From the NCBI RefSeq assembly GCF_018326265.1, contig NZ_AP023360.1:5241501-5305500 (forward strand): DNA of 64,000 nucleotides, in the 5' to 3' direction. The stretch comes from Catellatospora sp. IY07-71 (GTDB taxonomy: Bacteria > Actinomycetota > Actinomycetes > Mycobacteriales > Micromonosporaceae). How positions within the stretch are numbered: the stretch's first letter is position 1; every line of letters starts with the position of its first letter. This document shows, piece after piece, positions 42,009 through 50,895 of this stretch. Below the pieces are notes generated by a model. That model saw only the letters and a program-made list of their open reading frames with translations. It made no database searches and had not been told where the DNA came from. The translations under genes and the position numbers were made by a program.

Positions 42009-43987
42009 ATGGCGGTGGGTCAGCTCACCGCGACCGCGACCTGCGCGGCGATGTCGGCGACGGTCGAGGCCAGCGGCCATCGGGTCGGTGAGCGGGTGCT
42101 GGCCGCGCGGGTCGGGTGGCTGGCCGGGTTGGTCGGGCAGCTGGCCGCGCAGATCGTGGCCGAGCACTGGACCGGCGCGGATCTGGCGGCGTTGGCTGCT
42201 GGTGCCGGCCCGGACGGCGGGTGCTGCCGGCCAAGGGCTGGATGGCGTTGCGCCGGCTGGGCTGGACGGCGCCCGCGCCGGCGGGGGTGTATGTCAGCGA
42301 CCGGGTGCGCCGGTGCGCGCAGGAGGAGGCCGCCCGTGCGCTGCGGCTGGGGGTGTACCGGCGCGAGGTCCTGCAGGCGATCGTTGCGACCTGGCCTGCC
42401 GACGGCCGACGCGCCGACGCCGACTGGCAGGCGCTGCGTGACCTGCTGCCAGCTGGGGTGACCAACGCGGTGATCGTCAACCGCACCCGTCAGGTCCGCG
42501 CCTACCAGCACGCCGAGGGACGCCTGCCCGCCGACCTGCCCGACCTTGAGGCCCCGCCCGCGGTCGCGGCCCAGGTGCTGCTTGCCGCCGCCGACAGGCA
42601 GCTGACCACCATCGGCCGCGACGGGCCGGGCCGAGCCGTGCTGCGGGTACAGCTGCCACTGACGGCCCGGCCCGGGTCACCGGCCGACTGGGCCTGGCAC
42701 GCCCTGCCCCTCACCCTGCCCGCCCACGTTGCCGACCACGCCAGGCTGTGCGCGCCGACCCTGCGCATCGCCAGGCACCGGGTCCGCGTCGACCTACCCC
42801 ACCGTGTACCCGTCACACCCGCGCCTGCGCGGGGGCACCGGGTCGCGCTCGGCCTGGACTGGGGCGTCAACACTTTGCTGACTGGCACCGTCGGGCGGTT
42901 GACAGACACCGGCCGGGTCGTCACCGACGGCCGGATGCTGCGCTACGACGCCACCGCCGTCTCCGCCAGACTCCACCGCCTGCGCCAACACCGCGAGCAC
43001 CTGGCCGCCAGGCGCGACCGCCACACCGCCCTGGCCGCGGGCCTGCCTGACAGCGACGCGCGTGCCGGGCACCTGACCGTGCTGGCCGCACGCGCCACCA
43101 CCGAACACGAACACGTGTGCGCCCGCATCCGCCACCTCAACAAGAGCCTCGCCTGGTCGGCCGCCCGCTGGGCCGTGGACCAGGCCGTCGCGCTGCACGC
43201 CGGCGTCGTCTACGTCGAGGACCTGGCCACCCTGGCGGCCCGCGGCCGGCGCAAAGGCAACGCACGGCTGTCCGGGCAGGTCCGCGGACAGGTCGTCGAC
43301 GCGCTCGTGCACCTGGCCGCCAAAGCCGGCATCGCGGTCGTGACCGTGCCCGCCCGGGGCACCAGCCGCTACTGCCCCCGCTGCGGACAAGGCCACACCG
43401 AACTGGCCCACACCCCCGCCCCCGACCGGCCCGGCGAGCGGGGTTGGAAATGGGCGATCTGCGGACGCTGCCGGCTGAACCTCGACCGCGACCACGCCGC
43501 GGCCATGCGCATCACCGCCCGCGGCCTACTCGCCCAACACCACGTCCGCACCGACCGAACCACCGGCCGACACACCATCACCACCGTCGTCGAAGGCGAC
43601 GTCGCGACCGTACGACGCCCCACCACCCACCCCACCACCCGCCATACCAGGGAACCGACCCGACCGGCCAAAAGCGGACCCACTCGGAAACGGCCCCCGA
43701 CGTCGGCAGGCAAGCTTTCCCACCGCGCGCCCGACCGGCGCACGGCCCCCGCCCCACCGGCGTCCACCGGTGGCCAGCGTCCGGCGGGGCAGGCACCCAA
43801 GAACCACCACCCCCGCGTGGCGGCGTCAGGGCCTGCACACGATCACCTGAAACTCCGGCACCATCGGACCGGCTTCCACCACGTCCGCGCCACCCCCGTC
43901 ATCACCCTCACCGGCGACTACGGACCCGGCACGACACGGCCACGCCACCACCCGAAACGCCTGACTCCCTCAGGCAAACACAGGTAA
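42009..43987 (+). CDS. TnpB-like RuvC-domain nuclease, with apparent 1-nt frameshift near residue 70
   Basis: The main frame (from about 42220) has RuvC-I ALGLDWGVNTLLTG (Asp codon 42857), RuvC-II VYVEDLATLA (Glu codon 43217), a zinc ribbon CPRCGQGH...CGRC, and RuvC-III LNLDRDHAAAMRI, so the catalytic set is intact. An N-terminal part lies in another frame (ATG 42009: AVGQLTATATCAAMSATVEA, onward to AALAAGAGPDGG). It would join VLPAKGWMALRRLGW if one G were added at about 42220. The C-terminal ~140 residues are basic and Pro/Thr/His-rich; a hairpin GCCTGA-N5-TCAGGC (43959-43975) sits in the last codons, where TnpB guide RNAs often end. No TnpA and no CRISPR are present. Confidence 0.65.
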
Positions 43988-44024
43988 TAAGAGACGCTCG
44001 GTGGACTCACTTGCCAAGCCGTAT

Positions 44025-44036
44025 TTTATCGATAAT
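44025..44036. promoter_or_regulatory. LacI-type operator ahead of the lacI-type gene
   Basis: TTTATCGATAAT differs by one base from TTTATCGATAAA and contains the perfect 10-bp palindrome TTATCGATAA. It is 88 bp ahead of the regulator start, so autoregulation is likely. Confidence 0.65.
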
Positions 44037-44123
44037 ATGACGGCACCCCGCGGTATGGCCGAGCCGCGAGCCTCTCGTCAGAGGTTGCTGGGCTGGCAGA
44101 ACGTCGCGCACAGGAGGATACAC

Positions 44124-45134
44124 ATGGCGAGGGTGACGATGGCGGACGTCGCCCGTGAGGCGGGCGTGTCGGCAATGACCGTGTCGAACGTCCTCAACGA
44201 GCGCCTCCCGGTCAACGAGCCGACGCGTGCCCGTGTCATGGCCGCCGTCGCGGCTCTTGGGTACGAAGTCAACCTGACCGCGCGACACCTGCGCGCGGGA
44301 CGGACCGACACCGTCGCATTCATCGTGCCCAGCTTCCACGACTACTTCGGTGAGATCGCCGACAAGATCGCGCCGCTGATCGAAGCCGACGGGCGGCACC
44401 TCGTCCTCGAGCGGACGAGCGCCAGCCCGGAGCACGAGATGGCGGCGCTGAGCGTCGCGCGACTCCAGTACTACGACGGCGTCCTGCTGTCCGTCGCCGG
44501 CCTCGACCGCGACCAGCTGGACCGCGTGCGCACGCCCAAGCCGATCGTGCTGCTCGGCGAACGTGACGTGCCCGACCGCTTCAACCACGTGCGGCTGGCG
44601 AACGAAGAGGGCGCCCGCCTCGCGACGGCGCACATGATCGAGCACGGCTCGCGACGCATCCTTGCGCTGGGCTGCACGTTCGACACCGCGCACATGATGT
44701 CGTCGGACCGCCGCGCTGGCTGGGAGCGCGCACTTCGCGATGCCGGCCTCGATGTCGACGCACGCCATGTGGTGCCCGTCTCCACCTACACGTCGGCGGC
44801 CGGACGCGATGCCCTGCTCGACGTCATCGCGTCCGGTCTGCCCTTCGACGGCGTCTTCGCCGTCACCGACGTCATCGCGCTCGGCGCGATCGCGGCCCTG
44901 GCCGAGAGCGGGCTTCGTGTGCCCGTCGACGTCCAGCTCGCCGGGTTCGACAACCTCGACATGGCGAGGTTCGTCCCGCCCGGCCTCACCTCCGTCGACG
45001 CGGACCATGAAGGTGTCGCCGAGACCGCGGTGGGTCTGCTGCGCCGGCAGATGGCGGGCTGGACCGGCCCGGCCGAGCACGTCGTCGCGCCCGTCAGTCT
45101 CGTGGTGCGTGGCTCCACCCGCGGTGGCGCGTAA
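44124..45134 (+). CDS. LacI-family transcriptional regulator of the arabinoxylan genes
   Basis: A 336-residue regulator; ATG 44124 has AGGAGG in front. The N-terminal helix-turn-helix MADVAREAGVSAMTVSNVLN and hinge helix ALGYEVNLTARHLRAGRTDT (20 residues shown) are standard. The periplasmic-binding-protein-like core ends with LAGFDNLDMARFVPPGLTSV, typical of sugar-responsive members. It sits between the transporter genes and the GH51-GH43-GH39 operon. Near-identical palindromes ahead of this gene and of the binding-protein gene suggest it represses both until an oligosaccharide or pentose is bound. Confidence 0.88.
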   Translation: MARVTMADVAREAGVSAMTVSNVLNERLPVNEPTRARVMAAVAALGYEVNLTARHLRAGRTDTVAFIVPSFHDYFGEIADKIAPLIEADGRHLVLERTSASPEHEMAALSVARLQYYDGVLLSVAGLDRDQLDRVRTPKPIVLLGERDVPDRFNHVRLANEEGARLATAHMIEHGSRRILALGCTFDTAHMMSSDRRAGWERALRDAGLDVDARHVVPVSTYTSAAGRDALLDVIASGLPFDGVFAVTDVIALGAIAALAESGLRVPVDVQLAGFDNLDMARFVPPGLTSVDADHEGVAETAVGLLRRQMAGWTGPAEHVVAPVSLVVRGSTRGGA

Positions 45135-45199
45135 GGCCGTGCACTCGCGCGGAACGCCGCGCGCCCCTCTAGCCCGGTTCGGTCGAAGGGAACCAAGCT

Positions 45200-45502
45200 G
45201 TGAGCACGTCTGCGCGCACGTCCGCCTTACGCGCCGTCCCCGCATCCCCGCTCGCCGGGACGCGGCACCGGCCGCTGCCGATCCCGTCCGTACGCCTTGT
45301 CGGCGGTCCGCTGACAGCCTGGCAGCAGGGCAACGACGCCGCGGACGGCCTCTACGGCCCCGACACCGCCACCGAGCTCGGCGACGAGCGAACGGTGACA
45401 GCGATCCCGTTCTCGACCTGGGGCAACCGGCCCCCGGCCCGATGCGGGTCTGGCTTCCGCGAGCTCATCGCCGGGGCCTGCATTGACGGACCACACAGCT
45501 GA
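45200..45502 (+). pseudogene. GH127 (beta-L-arabinofuranosidase) remnant with internal deletion
   Basis: The short frame starts like a GH127 enzyme (IPSVRLVGGPLTAWQQ) and jumps to the end of one ([20 protein letters not shown]). The expected last residues ([10 protein letters not shown]) continue in another frame near 45440-45470. The catalytic barrel of some 500-600 residues is gone, and the tail is also frameshifted. It lies directly ahead of GH51, where an arabinofuranosidase gene would fit the operon. It is certainly not a functional enzyme. Confidence 0.65.
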
Positions 45503-45512
45503 TAGGAAGAGA

Positions 45513-47039
45513 ATGACGACGAGCACGATCGCAGTGATCGACCTCGACCTGCCCGGCGCCACGATCAGCCGGCACGTGTACGGGCACTTCGCCGAGCACC
45601 TGGGGCGGTGTATCTACGGCGGGTTCTGGGTGGGCGAGGACTCGCCGGTCGCGAACGTGCGGGGCATCCGCTCGGACGTGGTCGAGGCGTTGCGGGCAAT
45701 CTCGATCCCGAACCTGCGCTGGCCGGGCGGCTGCTTCGCCGACGACTACCACTGGCGTGACGGCGTCGGCCCGCGCGAGAGCCGCCCGCGGATGGTCAAC
45801 TCGCACTGGGGCGACGTGGTGGAGGACAACGCGTTCGGCACGCACGAGTTCATGGACCTGTGCGAGCTGCTCGGTGCGGACCCGTACGTGTCGGGGAACG
45901 TGGGGTCCGGGTCGGTGGCGGAGATGTCGGCGTGGGTGGAGTACCTGACCCGGGCGGACGACTCACCGATGGCGGCGCTGCGGCGGGCGAACGGGCGCGA
46001 GCAGCCGTGGCGGGTGCCGTTCTGGGGACTGGGCAACGAGGCGTGGGGCTGCGGCGGCAACCTGCGCGCCGAACAGTTCGCGTCGCTGGCCCGGCAGTAC
46101 GCCACCTACTGCCGCAACCACGGCGGCAACCTGCTGTACCGGATCGCGGCGGGCGCGAACGAGGCCGACCTGCACTGGACCGAGACGCTCATGCGCTCGT
46201 TCGACGACCTGGCAGCGGACCGAGCCGGTTCGGCGGGCCCGTTCCAGGCCGTGTCGCTGCACTACTACACGATGGCCGGGCCGTGGTCGGACAAGGGCGA
46301 CGCCACCGGGTTCAGCACGGACCAGTGGTACGTGACCATGGCCCGCGCCCGGCGCATGGAAGAGCTGCTCACCCGGCACTCCACGGTCATGGACCGCTAC
46401 GACCCGCACCGCAAGGTCGGCCTGGTCGTGGACGAGTGGGGCACGTGGTGGAACGTGGAGAAGGGCACCAACCCCGGGTTCCTGTACCAGCAGAACACGC
46501 TGCGCGACGCCCTGGTCGCCGCCGTGCACTTCGACGCGTTCCACCGTCACGCCGAGCGCGTGGTCATGGCGAACATCGCCCAGACCGTCAACGTGCTGCA
46601 GGCCATGATCCTCACCGACCCCGACAGCGGGGCGCTCGTGCTCACCCCGACGTACCACGTCTTCGCCATGAACACCGGCCACCACGACGCCGCCGCCCTC
46701 GCGGTGCACCTGCGCGGCGTCGAGACTCGCGCCGTCGGCGCGACCGAGCTGCCGCTCGTCTCGGCGTCCGCGTCGGTCAAGGGCGACACCGCCCTGGTCT
46801 CGCTGTCCAACCTCGACGCCGAGACGGACCGCACCCTCGTCCTGGACCTGCGCGGCCGCGATGTCGTCGGGCACACCGCGCGGGTGCTGACCGCCACGGC
46901 GCTCGACGCGCACAACACTCCCGAACAGCTCGACGCCGTCGCCCCTGCCGACCATGCCGGCGTGCACCCCCACCCCCGGGGGCTCGAGGTCGAGCTGCCT
47001 GCCCACTCCTACGTCACCGTGGCGCTCGAGCTGCGCTGA
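45513..47039 (+). CDS. GH51 alpha-L-arabinofuranosidase
   Basis: A 508-residue cytoplasmic enzyme from ATG 45513, with AGGAAGAG in front; the frame itself opens ten codons earlier. The N-terminal [19 protein letters not shown] is the family hallmark. The acid/base is Glu176 ([13 protein letters not shown]) and the nucleophile Glu308 ([10 protein letters not shown]), in a TIM barrel followed by a C-terminal beta-sandwich (about 390-508). It removes arabinofuranosyl side groups from arabinoxylo- or arabino-oligosaccharides. Its stop overlaps the GH43 start by one base. Confidence 0.93.
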   Translation: MTTSTIAVIDLDLPGATISRHVYGHFAEHLGRCIYGGFWVGEDSPVANVRGIRSDVVEALRAISIPNLRWPGGCFADDYHWRDGVGPRESRPRMVNSHWGDVVEDNAFGTHEFMDLCELLGADPYVSGNVGSGSVAEMSAWVEYLTRADDSPMAALRRANGREQPWRVPFWGLGNEAWGCGGNLRAEQFASLARQYATYCRNHGGNLLYRIAAGANEADLHWTETLMRSFDDLAADRAGSAGPFQAVSLHYYTMAGPWSDKGDATGFSTDQWYVTMARARRMEELLTRHSTVMDRYDPHRKVGLVVDEWGTWWNVEKGTNPGFLYQQNTLRDALVAAVHFDAFHRHAERVVMANIAQTVNVLQAMILTDPDSGALVLTPTYHVFAMNTGHHDAAALAVHLRGVETRAVGATELPLVSASASVKGDTALVSLSNLDAETDRTLVLDLRGRDVVGHTARVLTATALDAHNTPEQLDAVAPADHAGVHPHPRGLEVELPAHSYVTVALELR

Positions 47040-48727
47040 TGGACCGACCGGAGGTGAACATCCGCGACGGCGGGGCGCGGGCAGACGTCACCAACCCCGT
47101 CATCTTCGCGGACGTGCCCGACCCGGACGTCATCTTCGACGGCCGGTACTACTACATGGTCAGCACGACCATGTACTTCGCGCCGAGCGTCCCGATCATG
47201 CGCTCGGGCGACCTGGTGCACTGGTCCATCGCCGGGTACACCGCGGCGATCCTCGACGACACGGACGCGCTGGCGCTGCGCAACGGCCAGGACGCGTACG
47301 GCCAGGGCAGCTGGGCAGCGAGCATCAGGTTCCATGACGGGACCTACTACGTGTCGGTCGGCAGCCTCACCACGCGGCAGACGTACGTCTACTCGACTCC
47401 CGACGTCGAGCACGGGCCGTGGACCAGGTCGGTGCTCGACGGGTACGCCCACGATCAGTCGCTGCTGTTCGACGGCGACGACGTCTGGCTTGTCTACGGT
47501 GGCGGGTCGATCGACCTGCGCAGGCTGCGGCGGCACGACGACGGGACCCTTGCCTGGGACGGCCCGGCGACCCGGCTCGTCGAGGACGCCGACGTCGACC
47601 AGACCAGCGGACTGAACGCCGAGGGCGCGCACGCGTACAAGATCGGGGACTACTACTACGTCTTCATGATCGAGTGGCCGTCGGGTGGCATCCGCCAGGA
47701 GGTGCTGTGGCGGTCGACGTCGCTGACGCCGCAGTCGGCCGGCGGCGTGTGGGAGGGCCGGGTCGTGCTCAGCCAGGGCGTGACGGTCGGGGGCCGACCC
47801 GGAACCGGCGTCGCCCAGGGAGGAGTCGTCCAGACATCCGACGGACAGTGGTACGCCATGCTGTTCCAGGACGAGGGCCCGCTGGGTCGTGCGCCTCAGC
47901 TCATTGGCGTGACCTGGGACGACGACGGGTGGCCGGTGTTCGCTCTCCATCCGCAAGCGCCCGCGGCGGCCGCACGGACGGCCGGTGACGGGGCCGCCGT
48001 CGTCGCCTCGGACGACTTCGACAACCTCCTCGAGCGCGCGGGCCACTGGAACACGGCCAACGCGGACCTCCTGGCAGAGTCCGCCGAGAACGCATGGAAC
48101 GGGTCGGACCTGGGGCTCCAGTGGCAGTGGAACCACAACCCGGACAACCGGTTCTGGTCGCTCACCGAGCGGCCCGGACACCTGCGGCTGACCACGGGCC
48201 GCGTCGCGTCGAGCATCCTCGATGCGCGCAACACGCTCACCCAACGCACGCTCGGACCCGCGAGCTCCGGCGCCATCTCGCTGGACGTCTCGCACATGAA
48301 GGACGGGGACGTCGCAGGCATCTCCGCCTACCAGCGCAAGTACGGATACATCGCCGTGACGATGCAGGGCGGGACCAAGAGCCTGGTGATGCGCCGGGCG
48401 GGCGGCGACGGCGTCATCGCCTTCACCAGCGCACCGGTGCCGCTGCGGGCGGACGTCGTCTACCTGCGCGCTGACGTCGACTTCCGGGATGCCGTCGATA
48501 CGGCGTCGTTCGCGTACTCGTACGACGGCAGCAACTGGACGTGGCTGGGCGACACCCTGCGGATGCAATACGACCTCGCGCACTTCACCGGGTACCGGTT
48601 CGCCCTCTTCAACTACGCCACTGCCGAGCCCGGAGGCTACGTCGACGTGGACTGGTTCCGTGTCAGCGACCCCACCGGGCTCGCAAGCCCTACTCACCGA
48701 CGCAGCGAAGGAGCCGTTCATGACTGA
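47039..48727 (+). CDS. GH43 beta-xylosidase / alpha-L-arabinofuranosidase
   Basis: A 562-residue cytoplasmic enzyme whose ATG shares one base with the GH51 stop (TGATG). The five-bladed propeller begins with NPVIFADVPDPDVIFDGRYY, giving the general-base Asp of the family. The acid Glu lies in GLNAEGAHAYKIGDYYYVF. The second half (from about residue 330) is the usual beta-sandwich, with LGLQWQWNHNPDNRFWSL. It would cleave xylosyl or arabinosyl ends of imported oligosaccharides. It overlaps the GH39 gene by eight bases. Confidence 0.92.
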   Translation: MDRPEVNIRDGGARADVTNPVIFADVPDPDVIFDGRYYYMVSTTMYFAPSVPIMRSGDLVHWSIAGYTAAILDDTDALALRNGQDAYGQGSWAASIRFHDGTYYVSVGSLTTRQTYVYSTPDVEHGPWTRSVLDGYAHDQSLLFDGDDVWLVYGGGSIDLRRLRRHDDGTLAWDGPATRLVEDADVDQTSGLNAEGAHAYKIGDYYYVFMIEWPSGGIRQEVLWRSTSLTPQSAGGVWEGRVVLSQGVTVGGRPGTGVAQGGVVQTSDGQWYAMLFQDEGPLGRAPQLIGVTWDDDGWPVFALHPQAPAAAARTAGDGAAVVASDDFDNLLERAGHWNTANADLLAESAENAWNGSDLGLQWQWNHNPDNRFWSLTERPGHLRLTTGRVASSILDARNTLTQRTLGPASSGAISLDVSHMKDGDVAGISAYQRKYGYIAVTMQGGTKSLVMRRAGGDGVIAFTSAPVPLRADVVYLRADVDFRDAVDTASFAYSYDGSNWTWLGDTLRMQYDLAHFTGYRFALFNYATAEPGGYVDVDWFRVSDPTGLASPTHRRSEGAVHD

Positions 48728-50414
48728 GCAGGCGACCTCAGCCCTGCTGATCGACGGACAGGAACCCGCCGAGGTGCGGCTGCATCATGTGTGGAACGAG
48801 TGCGTCGGTGCCGGCCGCGCGAATGAGGCGTTGCGGGCGGACTGGCAGGCGCACTTCCGCGAGGCCGTCCAGGTGCTGGGCGCCCGGCACGTGCGCTTCC
48901 ACGGCCTGTTTCACGACGACATGTTCGTCTACCGGACGGACGACGGCGGCGGCTTCGGCCCGAACCAGCCGCTGCCCGAGCCGGTCTACACGTTCGCATA
49001 TGTCGACAAGGTGTTCGACGCGATCCTCGACGCGGGCGCCCGCCCGTTCGTGGAGCTCGGGTTCATGCCGCGCGAGCTCGCCACCCAGACCGAGACGCTG
49101 TTCTGGTGGAAGGCGCACTGCAGCCCGCCCAAGGAGATGGGCCAATGGGTCGCGCTGGTCGACGCCACCGTGCGGCACTGGATCGAGCGGTACGGCATCG
49201 ACGAGGTGCGGCAGTGGCCGTTCGAGGTGTGGAACGAGCCGAACCTCGTGCCCCACTTCTGGACCGGGACGCGCACCGAGTACTTCGAGCTGTACGAGGC
49301 CACGGCGCGCGCGATCAAAGCCATCGACCCCCGGCTGCGGGTCGGCGGCCCGTCGACGAGCGTGTTCGTCCCCGACGCCCGTTACTCCGGAGAGACCCAC
49401 GACCCGTCGCTCGAGGTCGAGACCGCGGTGGCCACCGACCCCGACGAGCTCGACTGGCAGCCGGTGTGGATCCACGAGCTGATCGAGTACTGCGCGCAGC
49501 GCGGGCTGCCGATCGACTTCCTCTCCACCCACCTGTATCCGACCGACTACGCGGCGGACTCCCTGGGCAACCTCAAAGCGATCACGCGCCAGAAGGACGC
49601 CACGTACGTCGACCTGCAGGTCCTGCGCACGATCATCGAGAACAGCCCGTACCCGGATGCCGAGCTGCACATCACCGAGTGGTCGACCTCGCCGTCGAGC
49701 CGCGACGCGATCCACGACACGCTCTTCGCCGCCGCGTACATCGTCCGGGCGTTCCTCAAGGGCGCGCCGCTGGCCGACTCGATCTCCTACTGGACCTTCA
49801 CCGACGTGTTCGAGGAGGGCGGCGGCGGCATCGGCCCCTTCCACGGAGGCTTCGGGTTCGTCAACGAGAACGGCCTGCACAAGCCGACGTTCCACGCGAT
49901 GGCCATGCTCCACCGCCTCGGTGACCGCCTCCTGGCCGAGCTTCCCGACGGCGCCATCACCCGCTCGTCCGCGACGGGTGACGTGTCGGCCATCTTCTAC
50001 AACTACCCCGCCGATATGGGCACGACGGGGCTCGCGTCGCGCAACGGCTACGCCGAGACGCGAGCCCTCGCCGAGATGGGCCCCGAGCGCCGCGTCCGGC
50101 ACCGGGTCGAGGGACTGCGCCCGGGCACCGAGCTCACCGTGGAGATCCTCGACTGGGAGCACGGGAACGTCGCCGAGGCCTGGTACCAGATGGGCGCCCC
50201 GCTCAACATCACGCGGGAACAGACCGCCGAGCTGCGCCACGTCGCCGACGGCCTCCACCGCAGCACGCTGACCGTCGGCGACGACGGCGTTCTCGACATC
50301 GACCTCACGCTGCCCGCCTGGGCGGTCGCCTCGGTCGCGCCGACGCTTGCCCGCGCCGCTGCTTGCCGCATTCCAGGAGCTCTTCGACCACGAGGAGGGT
50401 CTATTCGGCACTGA
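48720..50414 (+). CDS. GH39 beta-xylosidase
   Basis: A 564-residue enzyme from ATG 48720 with AAGGAG in front, inside the end of the GH43 gene. The acid/base is Glu173 (FEVWNEPNLVPHFW) and the nucleophile Glu320 (LHITEWSTSPSSRD), as in GH39 XynB. A small beta-domain follows (about 470-545). There is no signal peptide. The last ~20 residues (AAACRIPGALRPRGGSIRH) look unrelated. In the neighbouring frame the same DNA reads LLAAFQELFDHEEGLFGTED and further, probably the tail of a lost gene onto which this one was joined. Confidence 0.9.
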   Translation: MTEQATSALLIDGQEPAEVRLHHVWNECVGAGRANEALRADWQAHFREAVQVLGARHVRFHGLFHDDMFVYRTDDGGGFGPNQPLPEPVYTFAYVDKVFDAILDAGARPFVELGFMPRELATQTETLFWWKAHCSPPKEMGQWVALVDATVRHWIERYGIDEVRQWPFEVWNEPNLVPHFWTGTRTEYFELYEATARAIKAIDPRLRVGGPSTSVFVPDARYSGETHDPSLEVETAVATDPDELDWQPVWIHELIEYCAQRGLPIDFLSTHLYPTDYAADSLGNLKAITRQKDATYVDLQVLRTIIENSPYPDAELHITEWSTSPSSRDAIHDTLFAAAYIVRAFLKGAPLADSISYWTFTDVFEEGGGGIGPFHGGFGFVNENGLHKPTFHAMAMLHRLGDRLLAELPDGAITRSSATGDVSAIFYNYPADMGTTGLASRNGYAETRALAEMGPERRVRHRVEGLRPGTELTVEILDWEHGNVAEAWYQMGAPLNITREQTAELRHVADGLHRSTLTVGDDGVLDIDLTLPAWAVASVAPTLARAAACRIPGALRPRGGSIRH

Positions 50415-50895
50415 GGACGCGTACATGTGCGAGTACGCCGACGACGGTGCCTAGTGGTACGGATTGGACATGCCGCACGTCACCTCTGTGTGGATGCGTG
50501 TCCAAGACGATGGCATGGAGCCGACCGGTCAGCCCATTCACAAGGTCACCTGTCGATCTCCCCTCGTCCACGGCCCCGCTGAGTCGACCTATGGCTGCGC
50601 GAGCGGGCCACCGCCGACGACGACGGGGACGTACGTTTGGCTGCCGAGCAGAGTATTCGGACGATCCGGCGGATCTGAGCTATACGCGGGCCGGGCGGTG
50701 CGCCATCATGCCAGGCCGGCGTCGGTCTGCGGCTGACGCACCTGGTCGGGGTGCTGGGAGGCGTCCGTGCCCGCCGGTGGGCGTGGCTGGATCCGGGCGG
50801 TCGACGGCAGCCGGTCGGCGGGAGGAGCATCGCTTGACCCTGCAACGTAGTACGGAAACACTGTCACCACCAATGGAACACGCCTGGGGGCACCG
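50415..50895. other. 480-bp stretch with a decayed gene tail
   Basis: The first ~40 bp continue a frame reading FGTEDAYMCEYADDGA and a TAG at about 50452, a C-terminal fragment I cannot assign. The rest has open frames without motifs or ribosome sites. No terminator was seen after GH39. Confidence 0.35.

Noticed and set aside
42009-43987. TnpB-derived transcription repressor (TldR-like) acting on the neighbouring transporter
   Set aside because: Such repressors have a dead RuvC site; here Asp, Glu and Asp are all in place. No guide matching the importer promoter could be identified by eye.
50464-50736. 90-residue frame between GH39 and the flavoprotein
   Set aside because: No motif, no ribosome site, and Pro/Arg/Gly composition as in shadow frames.
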